In this document: positions 1 to 8,049 of the stretch, in pieces | Layout of the letters: each line of letters starts with the position of its first letter | Position numbering within the stretch: position 1 is the first letter of the stretch | NCBI RefSeq assembly: GCF_014108865.1 | Contig: NZ_CP053928.1 | Span: forward strand, 4,774,001-4,838,000 | Length of the DNA stretch: 64,000 bases | Source of the DNA: Nocardioides sp. WS12 | GTDB lineage: Bacteria; Actinomycetota; Actinomycetes; Propionibacteriales; Nocardioidaceae | Direction: 5' to 3' | Made by a program: the position numbers and the translations under genes | The notes under the pieces: generated by a model | The model's input: only the letters and a program-made list of their open reading frames with translations | Told to the model about the DNA's origin: nothing | The model's database searches: none

Positions 1-263
1 AACGGTTCTACCGGGTGGACCCCGCCCGCCACCGGTCGACCGGCGGCACCGGCCTCGGCCTGTCGATCGTCAAGCACGTTGCCGCCACCCACGGCGGAGA
101 CGTGCGGGTCTGGTCCGTCGAGGGCCAGGGCTCGACCTTCACGCTCTCCCTCCCCCAACACCCCGACCACCACGAGGCCAGGCCGCTCATCCGCCTGGCC
201 CCACTCGCGTCCGACCCGGATTCACCGGGCCGGCGCGCCGAATCACAGGAGAAGTCCCCATGA
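1..263 (+). CDS. senX3: Sensor histidine kinase SenX3, C-terminal fragment
   Basis: This is the 3' end of a membrane sensor kinase whose start lies left of the window. The visible part is the end of the HATPase domain: an FYRVD box followed by a glycine-rich GGTGLGLSIVKH (G2-type ATP lid) and the final G-x-G-x-T/F strand, then a low-complexity tail. The stop codon TGA (261-263) overlaps the ATG of the next gene (260-262) as ATGA, so the two are translationally coupled. The downstream regulator is clearly RegX3-like, so this is inferred to be SenX3, which controls the phosphate-starvation response in actinobacteria. The identification rests mainly on the partner, because the sensory part is missing. 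Confidence 0.85.
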   Translation, partial: RFYRVDPARHRSTGGTGLGLSIVKHVAATHGGDVRVWSVEGQGSTFTLSLPQHPDHHEARPLIRLAPLASDPDSPGRRAESQEKSP

Positions 264-937
264 CCCGAGTGCTTGTCGTCGAAGACGAAGAGAGCTACAG
301 CGATGCCCTCGCCTACCTGCTCCGCAAGGAGGGGTTCGAGGTCGCGATCGCCGCGGACGGCAACGAGGCGCTGAAGGAGTTCGACCGCAACGGCGCCGAC
401 ATCGTGCTGCTGGACCTGATGCTCCCCGGCATCCCCGGCACCGAGGTGTGCCGCACCATCCGCCAGACGTCGAACGTCCCGGTGATCATGGTCAGCGCGA
501 AGGACGACGAGGTCGACAAGGTCGTCGGACTCGAGCTCGGCGCCGACGACTACGTCACCAAGCCGTACTCCCCGCGCGAACTGGTCGCCCGGATCCGCGC
601 TGTGCTGCGCCGCGGCAACGAGGCCGAACTGCTCCCCGACACCCTCGAGGCCGGACCGGTCCGGATGGACGTCGAGCGCCACGTCGTCACCGTCGACGGC
701 ATCGAGCAGCGGCTCCCGCTCAAGGAGTTCGAGCTCCTCGAGATGTTCCTGCGCAACCCCGGTCGGGTGCTCACCCGCGGTCAGCTCATCGACCGCGTCT
801 GGGGTTCGGACTACGTCGGCGACACGAAGACGCTCGACGTCCACGTGAAGCGCCTGCGGGCCAAGCTCGAGCCCGAGCCGAGCGAGCCGAAGTACCTCGT
901 CACCGTGCGCGGGCTGGGCTACAAGCTCGAGGTCTGA
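260..937 (+). CDS. regX3: Two-component response regulator RegX3 (OmpR/PhoB family)
   Basis: A 225-aa response regulator. The N-terminal receiver has the acidic pair E8/D9, the phospho-acceptor D52 in LLDLMLPG, and a conserved Lys near residue 102 in the VSAKD segment. The C-terminal winged helix is of OmpR type, with the motif RVLTRGQLIDRVWG and the terminal VTVRGLGYKLE. The sequence closely follows mycobacterial RegX3 as remembered, including the LGADDYVTKPYS segment. When phosphorylated by SenX3 it should bind phosphate-regulon promoters. It overlaps the kinase gene by 4 bp and directly abuts the stop of the convergent DMT transporter gene at 938, leaving no room for a separate terminator. 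Confidence 0.95.
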   Translation: MTRVLVVEDEESYSDALAYLLRKEGFEVAIAADGNEALKEFDRNGADIVLLDLMLPGIPGTEVCRTIRQTSNVPVIMVSAKDDEVDKVVGLELGADDYVTKPYSPRELVARIRAVLRRGNEAELLPDTLEAGPVRMDVERHVVTVDGIEQRLPLKEFELLEMFLRNPGRVLTRGQLIDRVWGSDYVGDTKTLDVHVKRLRAKLEPEPSEPKYLVTVRGLGYKLEV

Positions 938-1858
938 TCAGACCGGCTCGGGGTCGGCCTCGCACTCGAGGGCGATGTCCGCAGCCGGTTCGACGGTCGC
1001 GACCGCTGCGCTGCGCCCACCCGCGGCCACCAGGCATCCCACCAGGATCAGCGGGAAGCCGACGATCATGCCGTTGGTGATCTTCTCGTCGAGCACGATC
1101 ACGCCGAGCACGATCGCCACGGCCGGATTGACGTAGGTGATGATCGTCGAGCGCGTGGGTCCGGCCTCCTTGATCAGATCGAGGAAGATCACGAACGCCA
1201 GTGCGGTGCACACCAGGGACAGCACGGCGATGCTGACCCAGGCCTCGGTCGGCAGGCCGGTGGGCGGGTTCGCGATCCCGAACGGTGCGTAGACGACCGC
1301 CGTCAGGGTCAACGCGCACGCCATCACGCCGAGTCCGGAGACGTCGGAGAACCAGCGCGCCAGGACCAGCGGCCCGGCGGCGTAGCACACCGCGACACCC
1401 AGCATCTCCGCGACCGCGAGCATGTCGAGGTGGCCGAGGTCGAGTCCGACCAGGCACGCCACCCCGGCGAAACCGAGGATCAGGCCGCCCAGTTGCTTGA
1501 GCGTGAACCGCTCGGCGTGGGCCGTCACCAGGAAGGCCAGCGCACCGAACAGCGGCACGGCCGCGACCAACAGGCCGGCGAGCGACGAGGAGATGCGCTG
1601 CTCGGCGTGCCCGAGGAGCACCCACGGGATCATGATCTCGATGACCGCGAACAGCACCAGCGGACGCCAGCGGGTCAGCACCTCCGCCACTTCGCGGCGC
1701 ATCAGCGCAATCGGCAGGAGGACGACGGCCGCGAGCGCCGTGCGCAGGAAGACGAGTTCGGCGGGCGACACGTGGTCGACCGCGATCCTGATGAAGAGGT
1801 ACGGCAGACCCCAGATCAGACACATCGCCAGGAACAGGCTCCAACCGCGGTTCGTCAC
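938..1858 (-). CDS. EamA/DMT-family membrane transporter
   Basis: A 306-aa, very hydrophobic protein with about ten predicted membrane helices arranged as two EamA repeats. It begins MTNRGWSLFLAMCLIWG, the usual opening of RhaT/EamA exporters (a tryptophan-glycine bend in helix 1). The second repeat begins near residue 150. The family exports metabolites such as amino acids or drugs, but the substrate cannot be read from the sequence. It is a single gene, convergent with regX3 and divergent from the DGPF gene. The last 20 residues are acidic and cytoplasmic-looking. Confidence 0.85.
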   Translation of the reverse strand: MTNRGWSLFLAMCLIWGLPYLFIRIAVDHVSPAELVFLRTALAAVVLLPIALMRREVAEVLTRWRPLVLFAVIEIMIPWVLLGHAEQRISSSLAGLLVAAVPLFGALAFLVTAHAERFTLKQLGGLILGFAGVACLVGLDLGHLDMLAVAEMLGVAVCYAAGPLVLARWFSDVSGLGVMACALTLTAVVYAPFGIANPPTGLPTEAWVSIAVLSLVCTALAFVIFLDLIKEAGPTRSTIITYVNPAVAIVLGVIVLDEKITNGMIVGFPLILVGCLVAAGGRSAAVATVEPAADIALECEADPEPV

Positions 1859-1990
1859 TCCCTCACCCTAGGGACCGGCACCGACAACTCCCCAGCGATT
1901 TTTTGCCAGTCCTTGTCGAGAACCCGCCAACCGCTCCGTCTCTGGAGTGAAGGTGGCAAGAATGGCCATCTCGGACCCAAGGAGACCACC

Positions 1991-2410
1991 ATGGCGAAGT
2001 ACCTCTTGCTCAAGCACTACAACCGCACCAGCGGCCCGGACTGGCTGCCCGGCACGAACGTCCCGATGGACCAGTGGGAGCCGGACGAGATCACCGCGCA
2101 CGTCGACTTCATGCGGACCTGGGCCGACGAGATGGCCGAGCGCGGTGAGTTCGTCGACGGCCAGGCGCTCGAGCCCGCCGGCGCGTTCGTGCGGTACGAC
2201 GGCGAGGGCAAGCCGCCCGTCACCGACGGCCCGTTCCCCGAGACCAAGGAACTGATCGCGGGCTGGATGATCATCGACGTGGACTCGCAGGAGCGGGCCT
2301 ACGAAGCGGCCGCCAGCCTGTCTGCGGCCCCCGGCAAGGGTGGCCAGCCGATCCACGAATGGATCGAGGTGCGCCCGTTCTACGGCGAGCCGCCCGTGGT
2401 CACCGAGTGA
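1991..2410 (+). CDS. DGPF/YCII-domain protein paired with an ECF sigma factor
   Basis: A 139-aa YCII-related protein. The family-defining D-G-P-F tetrad is at residues 79-82, in the context PPVTDGPFPETKE. The start ATG is preceded by AAGGAG about seven bases upstream. Its stop TGA overlaps the GTG start of the next gene (GTGA at 2407-2410). Proteins of this family are encoded beside ECF42-group sigma factors. The biochemical role is not established; YCII folds are ferredoxin-like, and some members are dehalogenase- or lactone-isomerase-like. The tight coupling implies that it works with, or is made in fixed ratio to, the sigma factor. Confidence 0.85.
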   Translation: MAKYLLLKHYNRTSGPDWLPGTNVPMDQWEPDEITAHVDFMRTWADEMAERGEFVDGQALEPAGAFVRYDGEGKPPVTDGPFPETKELIAGWMIIDVDSQERAYEAAASLSAAPGKGGQPIHEWIEVRPFYGEPPVVTE

Positions 2411-3540
2411 ACGAGGACCTGCTGCGGGAGTTGACCCCGCAGGTCCTGGGCATCCTCGTGCGCCGCGGCATCGAGTTCGCGGCGGCCGAGGATGCCGTCC
2501 AGGAAGCCCTTCTCGAGGCCGTACGACGATGGCCGGACGCGATGCCCGACGACCCGCGAGCGTGGCTGATCACGGTGGCCGGCCGGAAGATGATCGACGA
2601 GCACCGCTCGGCGTCGGCCCGCAACCGGCGCGAGGTCCAGCACCACCTCGAGCCGGACGCGGGGCCGACCGAACAGGCCGACGACACGTTGCTGTTGCTG
2701 AGCCGGTGCTGCCACCCGGACCTCACGCCTGCCTCCGCGATCGCCCTGACCCTGCGTGCGGTCGGCGGCCTGACGACGGCCCAGATCGCGCAGGCGTTCC
2801 TGGTGCCGGAGGCGACGATGGCGCAGCGGATCTCTCGCGCCAAGCGGACGATCGCTGGCCAGCCGTTCGCGCGACCCGGCGAGGTCACCGCCGTACTCCG
2901 GGTGCTCTACCTGATCTTCAACGAGGGCTTCACCGGTGAGGTCGACCTCGCGGTGGAGGCGATCCGGCTGACCCGGCAACTGGCGGCCACCACGCCGGAT
3001 CCCGAGGTGGCGGGGCTCCTCGCGCTGATGCTGCTGCACCACGCCCGCCGGGCCGCACGCCGTTCCACCAACGGGGAACTCGTCCCGCTCGCCGACCAGG
3101 ACCGCTCGCGATGGGACACGGCGATGGTCGGCGAGGCGGTCGGGATCCTGCAGGGCGCGCTGGACCGCGATGCCCTGGGCGAGTACCAGGTCCAGGCGGC
3201 CATCGCCGCCCTCCACGACGACGCCGCCCGCGCCGAGGAGACCGACTGGGTCCAGATCCTGGAGTGGTACGACGAACTGGTCCGGTTGTCGCCCAGCCCG
3301 ATGGTGCTGCTCAACCGGGCCGTGGCCGTCGGTGCGGCCGATGGACCGATGGCGGGCCTTCGCGCCCTCGAGCCACTCGACCCCGACCTGCCGCGTTACG
3401 ACGCGGTCGCGGCCTGGCTGAACGAGCAGGCCGGCAACAACACGGAAGCGGCGCGGCTGTACACCGTCGCAGCCGGCAAGGCGCCGAACCTGCCCGAGGT
3501 CAATCACCTGCTGCGGCAGGCGGCACGGCTACGCGTCTGA
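2407..3540 (+). CDS. ECF sigma factor, ECF42-like, with TPR-type C-terminal extension (DUF6596)
   Basis: A 377-aa sigma-70 family protein. The GTG at 2407 was chosen because it overlaps the upstream stop. Region 2 lies at about residues 15-75 (FAAAEDAVQEALLEAVRRWP and the PRAWLITVAGRK segment). Region 4 lies at about 110-160, with the helix LTTAQIAQAFLVPEATMAQR. The remaining ~200 residues form an alpha-helical DUF6596/TPR-like extension containing the typical NEGFTGEVDLAVEAIRLTR and VLLNRAVAVG segments. No anti-sigma gene is adjacent. In the ECF42 group the C-terminal extension is required for activity, and a DGPF protein is encoded next door, exactly as seen here. The last 12 bases overlap the end of the convergent ybjN-like gene. 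Confidence 0.92.
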   Translation: MNEDLLRELTPQVLGILVRRGIEFAAAEDAVQEALLEAVRRWPDAMPDDPRAWLITVAGRKMIDEHRSASARNRREVQHHLEPDAGPTEQADDTLLLLSRCCHPDLTPASAIALTLRAVGGLTTAQIAQAFLVPEATMAQRISRAKRTIAGQPFARPGEVTAVLRVLYLIFNEGFTGEVDLAVEAIRLTRQLAATTPDPEVAGLLALMLLHHARRAARRSTNGELVPLADQDRSRWDTAMVGEAVGILQGALDRDALGEYQVQAAIAALHDDAARAEETDWVQILEWYDELVRLSPSPMVLLNRAVAVGAADGPMAGLRALEPLDPDLPRYDAVAAWLNEQAGNNTEAARLYTVAAGKAPNLPEVNHLLRQAARLRV

Positions 3541-4032
3541 GTCGGTCTCGGCCGGTTCGAGCCAGCCCCGGAACGCATCCAGGTTGGCCGTCGACTCACC
3601 CCGGTCGATCCGCCACTGCCATTCCTTGCGGATGGAGGACTCGAAGCCGAGCTCGAGGATCGTGTTGAACGACTCGTCGGCGTAGGTCAACACCGAGCCG
3701 AGGAGCTTGTCGAGGTCGGCCGGCGTCACCGACGACAACGGCAGCCGCGCGTCGAGGTAGATGTCGCCGTGGTGGTCGAGGGCGAACCCGACGCCGTACA
3801 TCTTCAGGTTGCGCTCGAGCAGCCAGCGGTAGACGCGCTCGAACTCCTCATCGGGGCGGCGGCACACGAACGCGTGCACCCCCAGCGCGTGCGAACCGAC
3901 GTCGAGGCGGACCGGGGTCTGGAGCTTCTTCTCGCCGGGCAACGAGAACGTGAAGGTGCCCGGGGTCGACTCCTCGAACTCGATGTCGTTGTCCGCCAGA
4001 TGGGTGCGTACGACGTCCGAGGGTTCGATCAC
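3529..4032 (-). CDS. YbjN-domain protein (type III secretion chaperone-like fold)
   Basis: A 167-aa protein if translation starts at GTG 4032 (VIEPSDVVRTHL). That start forms a GTGA overlap with the mshA stop, so it is preferred over a longer upstream extension that would run inside mshA. It is a soluble alpha/beta protein of the YbjN family, with the typical FVCRRPDEEFERVYRWLLERN core. In mycobacteria a YbjN-like gene follows mshA in the same way, supporting orthology by context. Molecular function is unknown for this family. Its stop overlaps the 3' end of the sigma factor gene by 12 bp. Confidence 0.85.
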   Translation of the reverse strand: MIEPSDVVRTHLADNDIEFEESTPGTFTFSLPGEKKLQTPVRLDVGSHALGVHAFVCRRPDEEFERVYRWLLERNLKMYGVGFALDHHGDIYLDARLPLSSVTPADLDKLLGSVLTYADESFNTILELGFESSIRKEWQWRIDRGESTANLDAFRGWLEPAETDSDA

Positions 4033-5321
4033 GCCGGTGAGCCTACTTCTTGCCGCATGAAGGAGTGCGCGCGCTCGTAGACGGCCAACGTCTGGGCGGC
4101 CGTGGCGTCCCACGAGAACTTCTCGGACTGCATGATGGCGCCCGCGGCGAGCCGCTCACGGAGGTCGGCATCGGACACGACCCGCTCGAGCGCGATGGCC
4201 CAGTCGTGGGCCTCGTGGGTGTCGACCAGCAGTCCGCTGTGACCGTCACTCACGACGGTGGTGAGCCCGCCGACGGCCGCGGCGACGACCGGCGAACCGG
4301 CGGCCTGGGCCTCGGCGGCGACGAGGCCGAACGACTCGTTGTAGGACGGCACCGCGACGAGCGTGGCCGCGGAGTACCAGCCAGCGAGCTCATGCTGAGG
4401 GACCGGTGGGACGAAGCGCACGACGTCGTCGATGCGGAGCTCGGCCGCGAGATTGGCCAGCGCTGCGGGGCGCTCCAGACCGCTGCCGGACGGACCGCCG
4501 ACGATCGGCACGACCAGGCGCGAGCGCAGGTCGGGGCGGCGGTACAGCAGTTCGGCGACCGCGCGCAGCAGCACATCCGGCGCCTTCAGCGGCTGGATGC
4601 GACCGGCGAAGAGCAGCACGAGGGCGTCGTCGGCCAGGTTGCGGGCCTTCCGGGCAGCAGAGCGTTCTGCCGGCGACAACGGACGGAACACGTCGGTGTC
4701 GACGCCCGGGTGCACCACCTCGACGCGGGCCGGCTCGGCGTCGTACAGGTTGATGAGCTGCTTGGCCTCGAGGTCGGTGTTCGCGATCAGCACGTCGGCC
4801 GACTCGACCACCTGCTCCTCGCCGATCTCGCGCTCGAGCGGCTCGGGGGTGTCGCCCTCGGCGAGCGCTTCGTTCTTGACCTTGGCCATGGTGTGCATCG
4901 AGTGCACGAGCGGCACGCCCCAGCGGTCGCGCGCGAGGGCGCCGACCTGGCCGGAGAGCCAGTAGTGGGAGTGCACGACGTCGAAGTGGCCGGCGGGGTG
5001 GGCAGCCTCGGCCCGGAGCACGTCACGCGCGAAGACGCAGAGCTGGCCCGGGAGTTGCTCCTTGGTCAGGCCCTCGAAGGGGCCGGCGTGCACGTGGTGC
5101 ACCGTCACGCCCGGCGACATCGTGACGAGCGGCGCCAGGCTGGACCGGGTCGCGCGCGTGAAGATGTCGACCTCGATGCCGCGCTCGGCGAGCCGGCGAG
5201 CGACCTCGACGACGTAGACGTTCATGCCGCCCGCGTCACCGGTCCCGGGCTGGTCCAGGGGCGAGGTGTGCAGGCTGATCATCGCGACGCGTCCGATGTC
5301 GGACGGTGCTGACTCCCCCAT
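4029..5321 (-). CDS. mshA: D-inositol-3-phosphate glycosyltransferase, first step of mycothiol synthesis
   Basis: A 430-aa GT4 family glycosyltransferase (GT-B fold). The N-terminal Rossmann domain contains TSPLDQPGTGDAGGMNVYV (acceptor site) and HSHYWLSG. The C-terminal domain carries the nucleotide-sugar signature ESFGLVAAEAQA (E-x7-E), preceded by AGRIQPLKAP. These match MshA, which transfers GlcNAc from UDP-GlcNAc to 1L-myo-inositol-1-phosphate. Mycothiol is restricted to actinobacteria, which supports the taxonomic inference. It forms an operon with the downstream ybjN-like gene and is divergent from the SDR gene. Confidence 0.95.
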   Translation of the reverse strand: MGESAPSDIGRVAMISLHTSPLDQPGTGDAGGMNVYVVEVARRLAERGIEVDIFTRATRSSLAPLVTMSPGVTVHHVHAGPFEGLTKEQLPGQLCVFARDVLRAEAAHPAGHFDVVHSHYWLSGQVGALARDRWGVPLVHSMHTMAKVKNEALAEGDTPEPLEREIGEEQVVESADVLIANTDLEAKQLINLYDAEPARVEVVHPGVDTDVFRPLSPAERSAARKARNLADDALVLLFAGRIQPLKAPDVLLRAVAELLYRRPDLRSRLVVPIVGGPSGSGLERPAALANLAAELRIDDVVRFVPPVPQHELAGWYSAATLVAVPSYNESFGLVAAEAQAAGSPVVAAAVGGLTTVVSDGHSGLLVDTHEAHDWAIALERVVSDADLRERLAAGAIMQSEKFSWDATAAQTLAVYERAHSFMRQEVGSPA

Positions 5322-5406
5322 GCCACCCCCTCTGGTTCTCGCTTCACCGGCGATTGGTCAACCCTCCCAGTGTGCCCGGCATTCCCGACCGACAAGAATG
5401 GCGTTC

Positions 5407-6159
5407 ATGAGCAGACCGATTGCCGTCGTGACCGGAGCCTCCAGCGGGATCGGCGCCGCCACCGCGCGGCACCTCGCGAGCGCCGGCTTCGAGGTCATCT
5501 GCGCCGCACGCCGGACCGACCGGATCGAGGCGCTCGCAGCCGAGATCGGCGGGCGCGCCGTCGTCTGCGACGTCACCGACGCCGACTCCGTAGCGGCGCT
5601 GGCGGCCGCGGTGGGCCCCCGGGTCGACGTACTCGTGAACAACGCAGGTGGTGCCTTCGGGTCCTCGCCGGTGGCCGAGGGCGATGCCGACCAGTGGCGC
5701 CGGATGTACGACGTCAACGTGGTCGGCCTGATGCAGGTCACCCGCGCGCTGCTCCCCGCGCTGATCGCCAGTGGAGTCGCCAACGGTGCGGGCACGATCA
5801 TCAACGTGGGCTCGATCGCCGGTCGCGTCGCCTACGAGGGCGGCGCCGGCTACACCGCCGCGAAGCACGGCACCAAGGTCGTCACCGAGACCCTGCGCCT
5901 GGAACTGGTCGCCCAGCCGGTGCGGGTGTGCGAGGTCGCGCCGGGGATGGTGCGGACCGACGAGTTCGCGCTGGTGCGGTTCGACGGCGACCAGGCGAAG
6001 GCCGACGCGGTCTACGCCGGAGTGGCCGAGCCGCTCGTCGCCGACGACATCGCTGACGCGATCACCTGGGTCGCCACCCGTCCGCCGCACGTCAACATCG
6101 ACGAGATGGTCATCAAGCCACGAGCTCAGGCAGCTCCGCACAAGGTGCATCGCGTCTGA
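5407..6159 (+). CDS. Short-chain dehydrogenase/reductase
   Basis: A 250-aa classical SDR. The cofactor loop TGASSGIG is at residues 9-16, NNAG is present near residue 80, and the catalytic Ser/Tyr/Lys occur in VGSIAGR and GYTAAKHGTK. An in-frame ATG three codons upstream (5398) is an alternative start. An arginine pair after the second beta strand (CAARRTDR) suggests NADP(H) preference. A comparable SDR lies near mshA in mycobacteria, so it may be part of the conserved neighbourhood. The substrate is unknown. Its 3' end overlaps the convergent nucleotidyltransferase gene by 47 bp. Confidence 0.9.
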   Translation: MSRPIAVVTGASSGIGAATARHLASAGFEVICAARRTDRIEALAAEIGGRAVVCDVTDADSVAALAAAVGPRVDVLVNNAGGAFGSSPVAEGDADQWRRMYDVNVVGLMQVTRALLPALIASGVANGAGTIINVGSIAGRVAYEGGAGYTAAKHGTKVVTETLRLELVAQPVRVCEVAPGMVRTDEFALVRFDGDQAKADAVYAGVAEPLVADDIADAITWVATRPPHVNIDEMVIKPRAQAAPHKVHRV

Positions 6160-7285
6160 CCCGAGCCAGCGCGCCCCGCACCAGGTTGCGGACGCGCAAC
6201 GCCAGGGCGACCGGAATGCCCGTCCAGGCCGTCCGGGAGCGGACCACCAGGGCGGCATGCGCCGGGAGGACCAGGATCATCGCGGCCTGACTGAGGTCGG
6301 CCGGTGACCGGCTCGACGTGAAGTTGTTGCGGAACGCGATCGCGCTGCCCGCCCCGCCGCCGTACGTCGCCCGCACGCCAAGGCCGTGATGGCGACGGGC
6401 GCGCTCGAGGTGGGCGTCGGGGACCCGGTCGAGCCGGGCATGGATCTCGCTCGGTACGGCGGCCGACAGGCCCACGACCTCGCGGGCCACCGCCAGGGAG
6501 ACCGCAGCGGTCGCTGACAGGTCGCCGTCGAACACGGCCGGGTCGCGGGACAGCCGTCGCAGGTCGATCAGGGTGCGCGCCCAGATCCAGCCCTCGCGGT
6601 GCCCGGCGAGGTGATGGAAGGCGTCACGGGTGCTCAGCGTCGCGTGCTCGGTGCCGCCGATCACGACCAGTTCGCGGCGCGGCCACAGTTCGGCGAACTC
6701 GGGGTGGGCGCCGCGCATCGACTCGAAACGCCAGTGCAGGTCGACGTCGCCGCCGGCACCGAGATAGGTCAGCGCGCTGCCCCACCTGTTCACGTGGCCC
6801 CAGGCCCACATCTCGGGTTCGATCTGCCCGCATTCGTGCAGGGACCAGCCCGCGGCCTTCAGCGTGCGGTGGGCATCGACGACCTTCTCCGGTGCGATGA
6901 GCAGGTCGATGTCACCGGGTCCGCGGGCGTCGTACTGCCCCGTCGTCTGGACGGCGAGGGCCTGGCCCTTGAAGACGAGCACGTCGATGCCGCGCTCGTT
7001 GAGGAGCTTGACCGCACGCACCGTCTCGAAGGTCTGGAGCATCAGGCGCTTCTGGTTGCGCTGGCGCCAGATGCCCATGACGGACGTGATCTCGTGCGGC
7101 AGCCCGAGCGCATCGGCGTGCGTCCGCAGCACGTCGGAGACCCGGTGCCGGCCGATCACTTCGAGCAGGTCTCGGCGCGCCACGTCGCCGAGCGGAACCG
7201 GCGCCGCCGGCACCCCTTCCTCGGCTCCCAGCGCGCTCTTCAGGAGCGTCCGGAGGACGTCGAGAGCGGCGGGAGCGGCCTTCAC
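6113..7285 (-). CDS. Nucleotidyltransferase-family protein of a lasso-type RiPP cluster
   Basis: A 390-aa protein of the NTP_transf_5 type. The core motif is VFKGQALAVQTTGQYDARGP followed by GDIDLLI at about residues 110-137. The paired acidic residues in GDIDLLI are the expected metal ligands. The C-terminal half is helical and arginine-rich. Such proteins recur in lasso-peptide clusters that also contain an HprK-like kinase, where they are thought to modify the peptide or its phosphate further; the reaction has not been settled. It is divergent from the precursor operon across a 167-bp gap that probably holds both promoters. Its 3' end overlaps the convergent SDR gene. Confidence 0.8.
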   Translation of the reverse strand: MKAAPAALDVLRTLLKSALGAEEGVPAAPVPLGDVARRDLLEVIGRHRVSDVLRTHADALGLPHEITSVMGIWRQRNQKRLMLQTFETVRAVKLLNERGIDVLVFKGQALAVQTTGQYDARGPGDIDLLIAPEKVVDAHRTLKAAGWSLHECGQIEPEMWAWGHVNRWGSALTYLGAGGDVDLHWRFESMRGAHPEFAELWPRRELVVIGGTEHATLSTRDAFHHLAGHREGWIWARTLIDLRRLSRDPAVFDGDLSATAAVSLAVAREVVGLSAAVPSEIHARLDRVPDAHLERARRHHGLGVRATYGGGAGSAIAFRNNFTSSRSPADLSQAAMILVLPAHAALVVRSRTAWTGIPVALALRVRNLVRGALARVRRDAPCAELPELVA

Positions 7286-7452
7286 GACGCCGAGCGTGAC
7301 ACCCGGCGGAGGCCCTCACCTGCGGAATGAAAGTTCCGGGCAGGTAAAAAATAGGCAAAACCGCCCACGAAGGCGTGTCCTCAGGGGCCACAGTTCCGTT
7401 CAACGCCTGACGGGGATCTCCCTCCCTCCGTCACGACCGAAGGAGCTCCAAC
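7286..7452. promoter_or_regulatory. Divergent promoter region of the RiPP locus
   Basis: This 167-bp gap separates the nucleotidyltransferase gene (leftward) from the precursor gene (rightward). It contains an A-rich patch at about 7346-7362 (GTAAAAAATAGG), unusual in this GC-rich stretch. A strong ribosome-binding site GAAGGAG lies at 7439-7445, seven bases before the precursor ATG. No convincing -10/-35 pair could be assigned by eye. Confidence 0.5.
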
Positions 7453-7602
7453 ATGAAGCTTGCTTACGAAACGCCGGTGCTCGAGGCGCTCAGCCTCAAC
7501 GCCACGCACGAGATCGACGGTGACATCGAAGTCGATCTCGACGTCGACCCCGTCGCCGAAGTCGACCTGGATGTTGACCTCGGGCTCGGGCTCGGCAGCT
7601 GA
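7453..7602 (+). CDS. Putative RiPP precursor peptide (lasso-type leader, acidic Asp/Val-rich core)
   Basis: A 49-aa peptide with strong RBS GAAGGAG. The leader has the Y-x-x-P recognition motif bound by B1/PqqD proteins (Y5-E6-T7-P8), followed by VLEAL, and Thr18 in the -2 position expected before a B2 cleavage site. Cutting after His19 would release a 30-residue core beginning with Glu20. That core is an alternating acidic/hydrophobic string (EVDLDVD motif repeated at 26-32 and 36-42) ending in GLGLGS. Ring acceptors at core positions 7 (Glu26) and 9 (Asp28) exist, but the first residue is not Gly, and no cyclase gene is present. The C-terminal Ser49 matches the site phosphorylated by PadeK-type kinases. 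It is followed immediately by the B2 gene. Confidence 0.75.
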   Translation: MKLAYETPVLEALSLNATHEIDGDIEVDLDVDPVAEVDLDVDLGLGLGS

Positions 7603-8048
7603 AACCCCGCTCCGGACTGCTGCTTGCGGCGGCGTGGACCCTGCTGGGGCTCACCCGCCTGCTCACCGTGGTGCTGCCCTTTCGGGCGATCAGACACCTG
7701 TTGGGCGAGCATCGGTCACCGAACGGAGCGAACCCGGCCTCGGGGCCGGTCCCCCCACCTGCTGACAGGCGCGACGAGAACCGCGCCCGGCAGATCGGCT
7801 GGGCCGTGCGAACCGCCGCCCAACGGACCCCCTGGCGATCGGACTGCTATCCGCAGGCCCTCACCGCGCGCGCCCTCCTGCGCCTGGCCCGCGTCCCTCA
7901 TGCCGTGACCTTCGGCGTACGCCGTGACGACGCCGGCACCTTGAAGGCCCACGCCTGGGTCAGCGCCGGTCGCGTCTCCGTGGCCGGCGGCACCGGCCAG
8001 TCCTGGGTCGGCGTCGGCAGCTTCGCCTGGTCCCCGCGCGGACGCTGA
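7599..8048 (+). CDS. Lasso-peptide B2-type transglutaminase-like leader peptidase
   Basis: A 149-aa protein if translation starts at CTG 7599, which overlaps the precursor stop as CTGA. The first ATG/GTG/TTG in frame is GTG 7668, but that would delete the conserved amphipathic N-terminal helix (KPRSGLLLAAAWTLLG). The rarer CTG start is therefore proposed. The B2 catalytic cysteine is at about residue 83 in SDCYPQALTARALLRL, and the histidine at about 118 in LKAHAWV. The family cleaves the leader off lasso precursors, using the YxxP-binding B1 protein as adaptor. It lies 1 bp upstream of the kinase gene. Function is confident; the exact start is not. Confidence 0.82.
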   Translation: MKPRSGLLLAAAWTLLGLTRLLTVVLPFRAIRHLLGEHRSPNGANPASGPVPPPADRRDENRARQIGWAVRTAAQRTPWRSDCYPQALTARALLRLARVPHAVTFGVRRDDAGTLKAHAWVSAGRVSVAGGTGQSWVGVGSFAWSPRGR

Positions 8049-8049
8049 C

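Noticed and set aside
79..1080. A 333-aa Arg/Pro-rich frame overlapping regX3
   Set aside because: A GC-rich shadow; the regX3 frame is beyond doubt.
7453..7602. Core of the RiPP starting at Gly23 with an Asp30 ring acceptor
   Set aside because: That would put Ile at -2, where Thr is expected; Thr18 gives a better-supported cleavage site.
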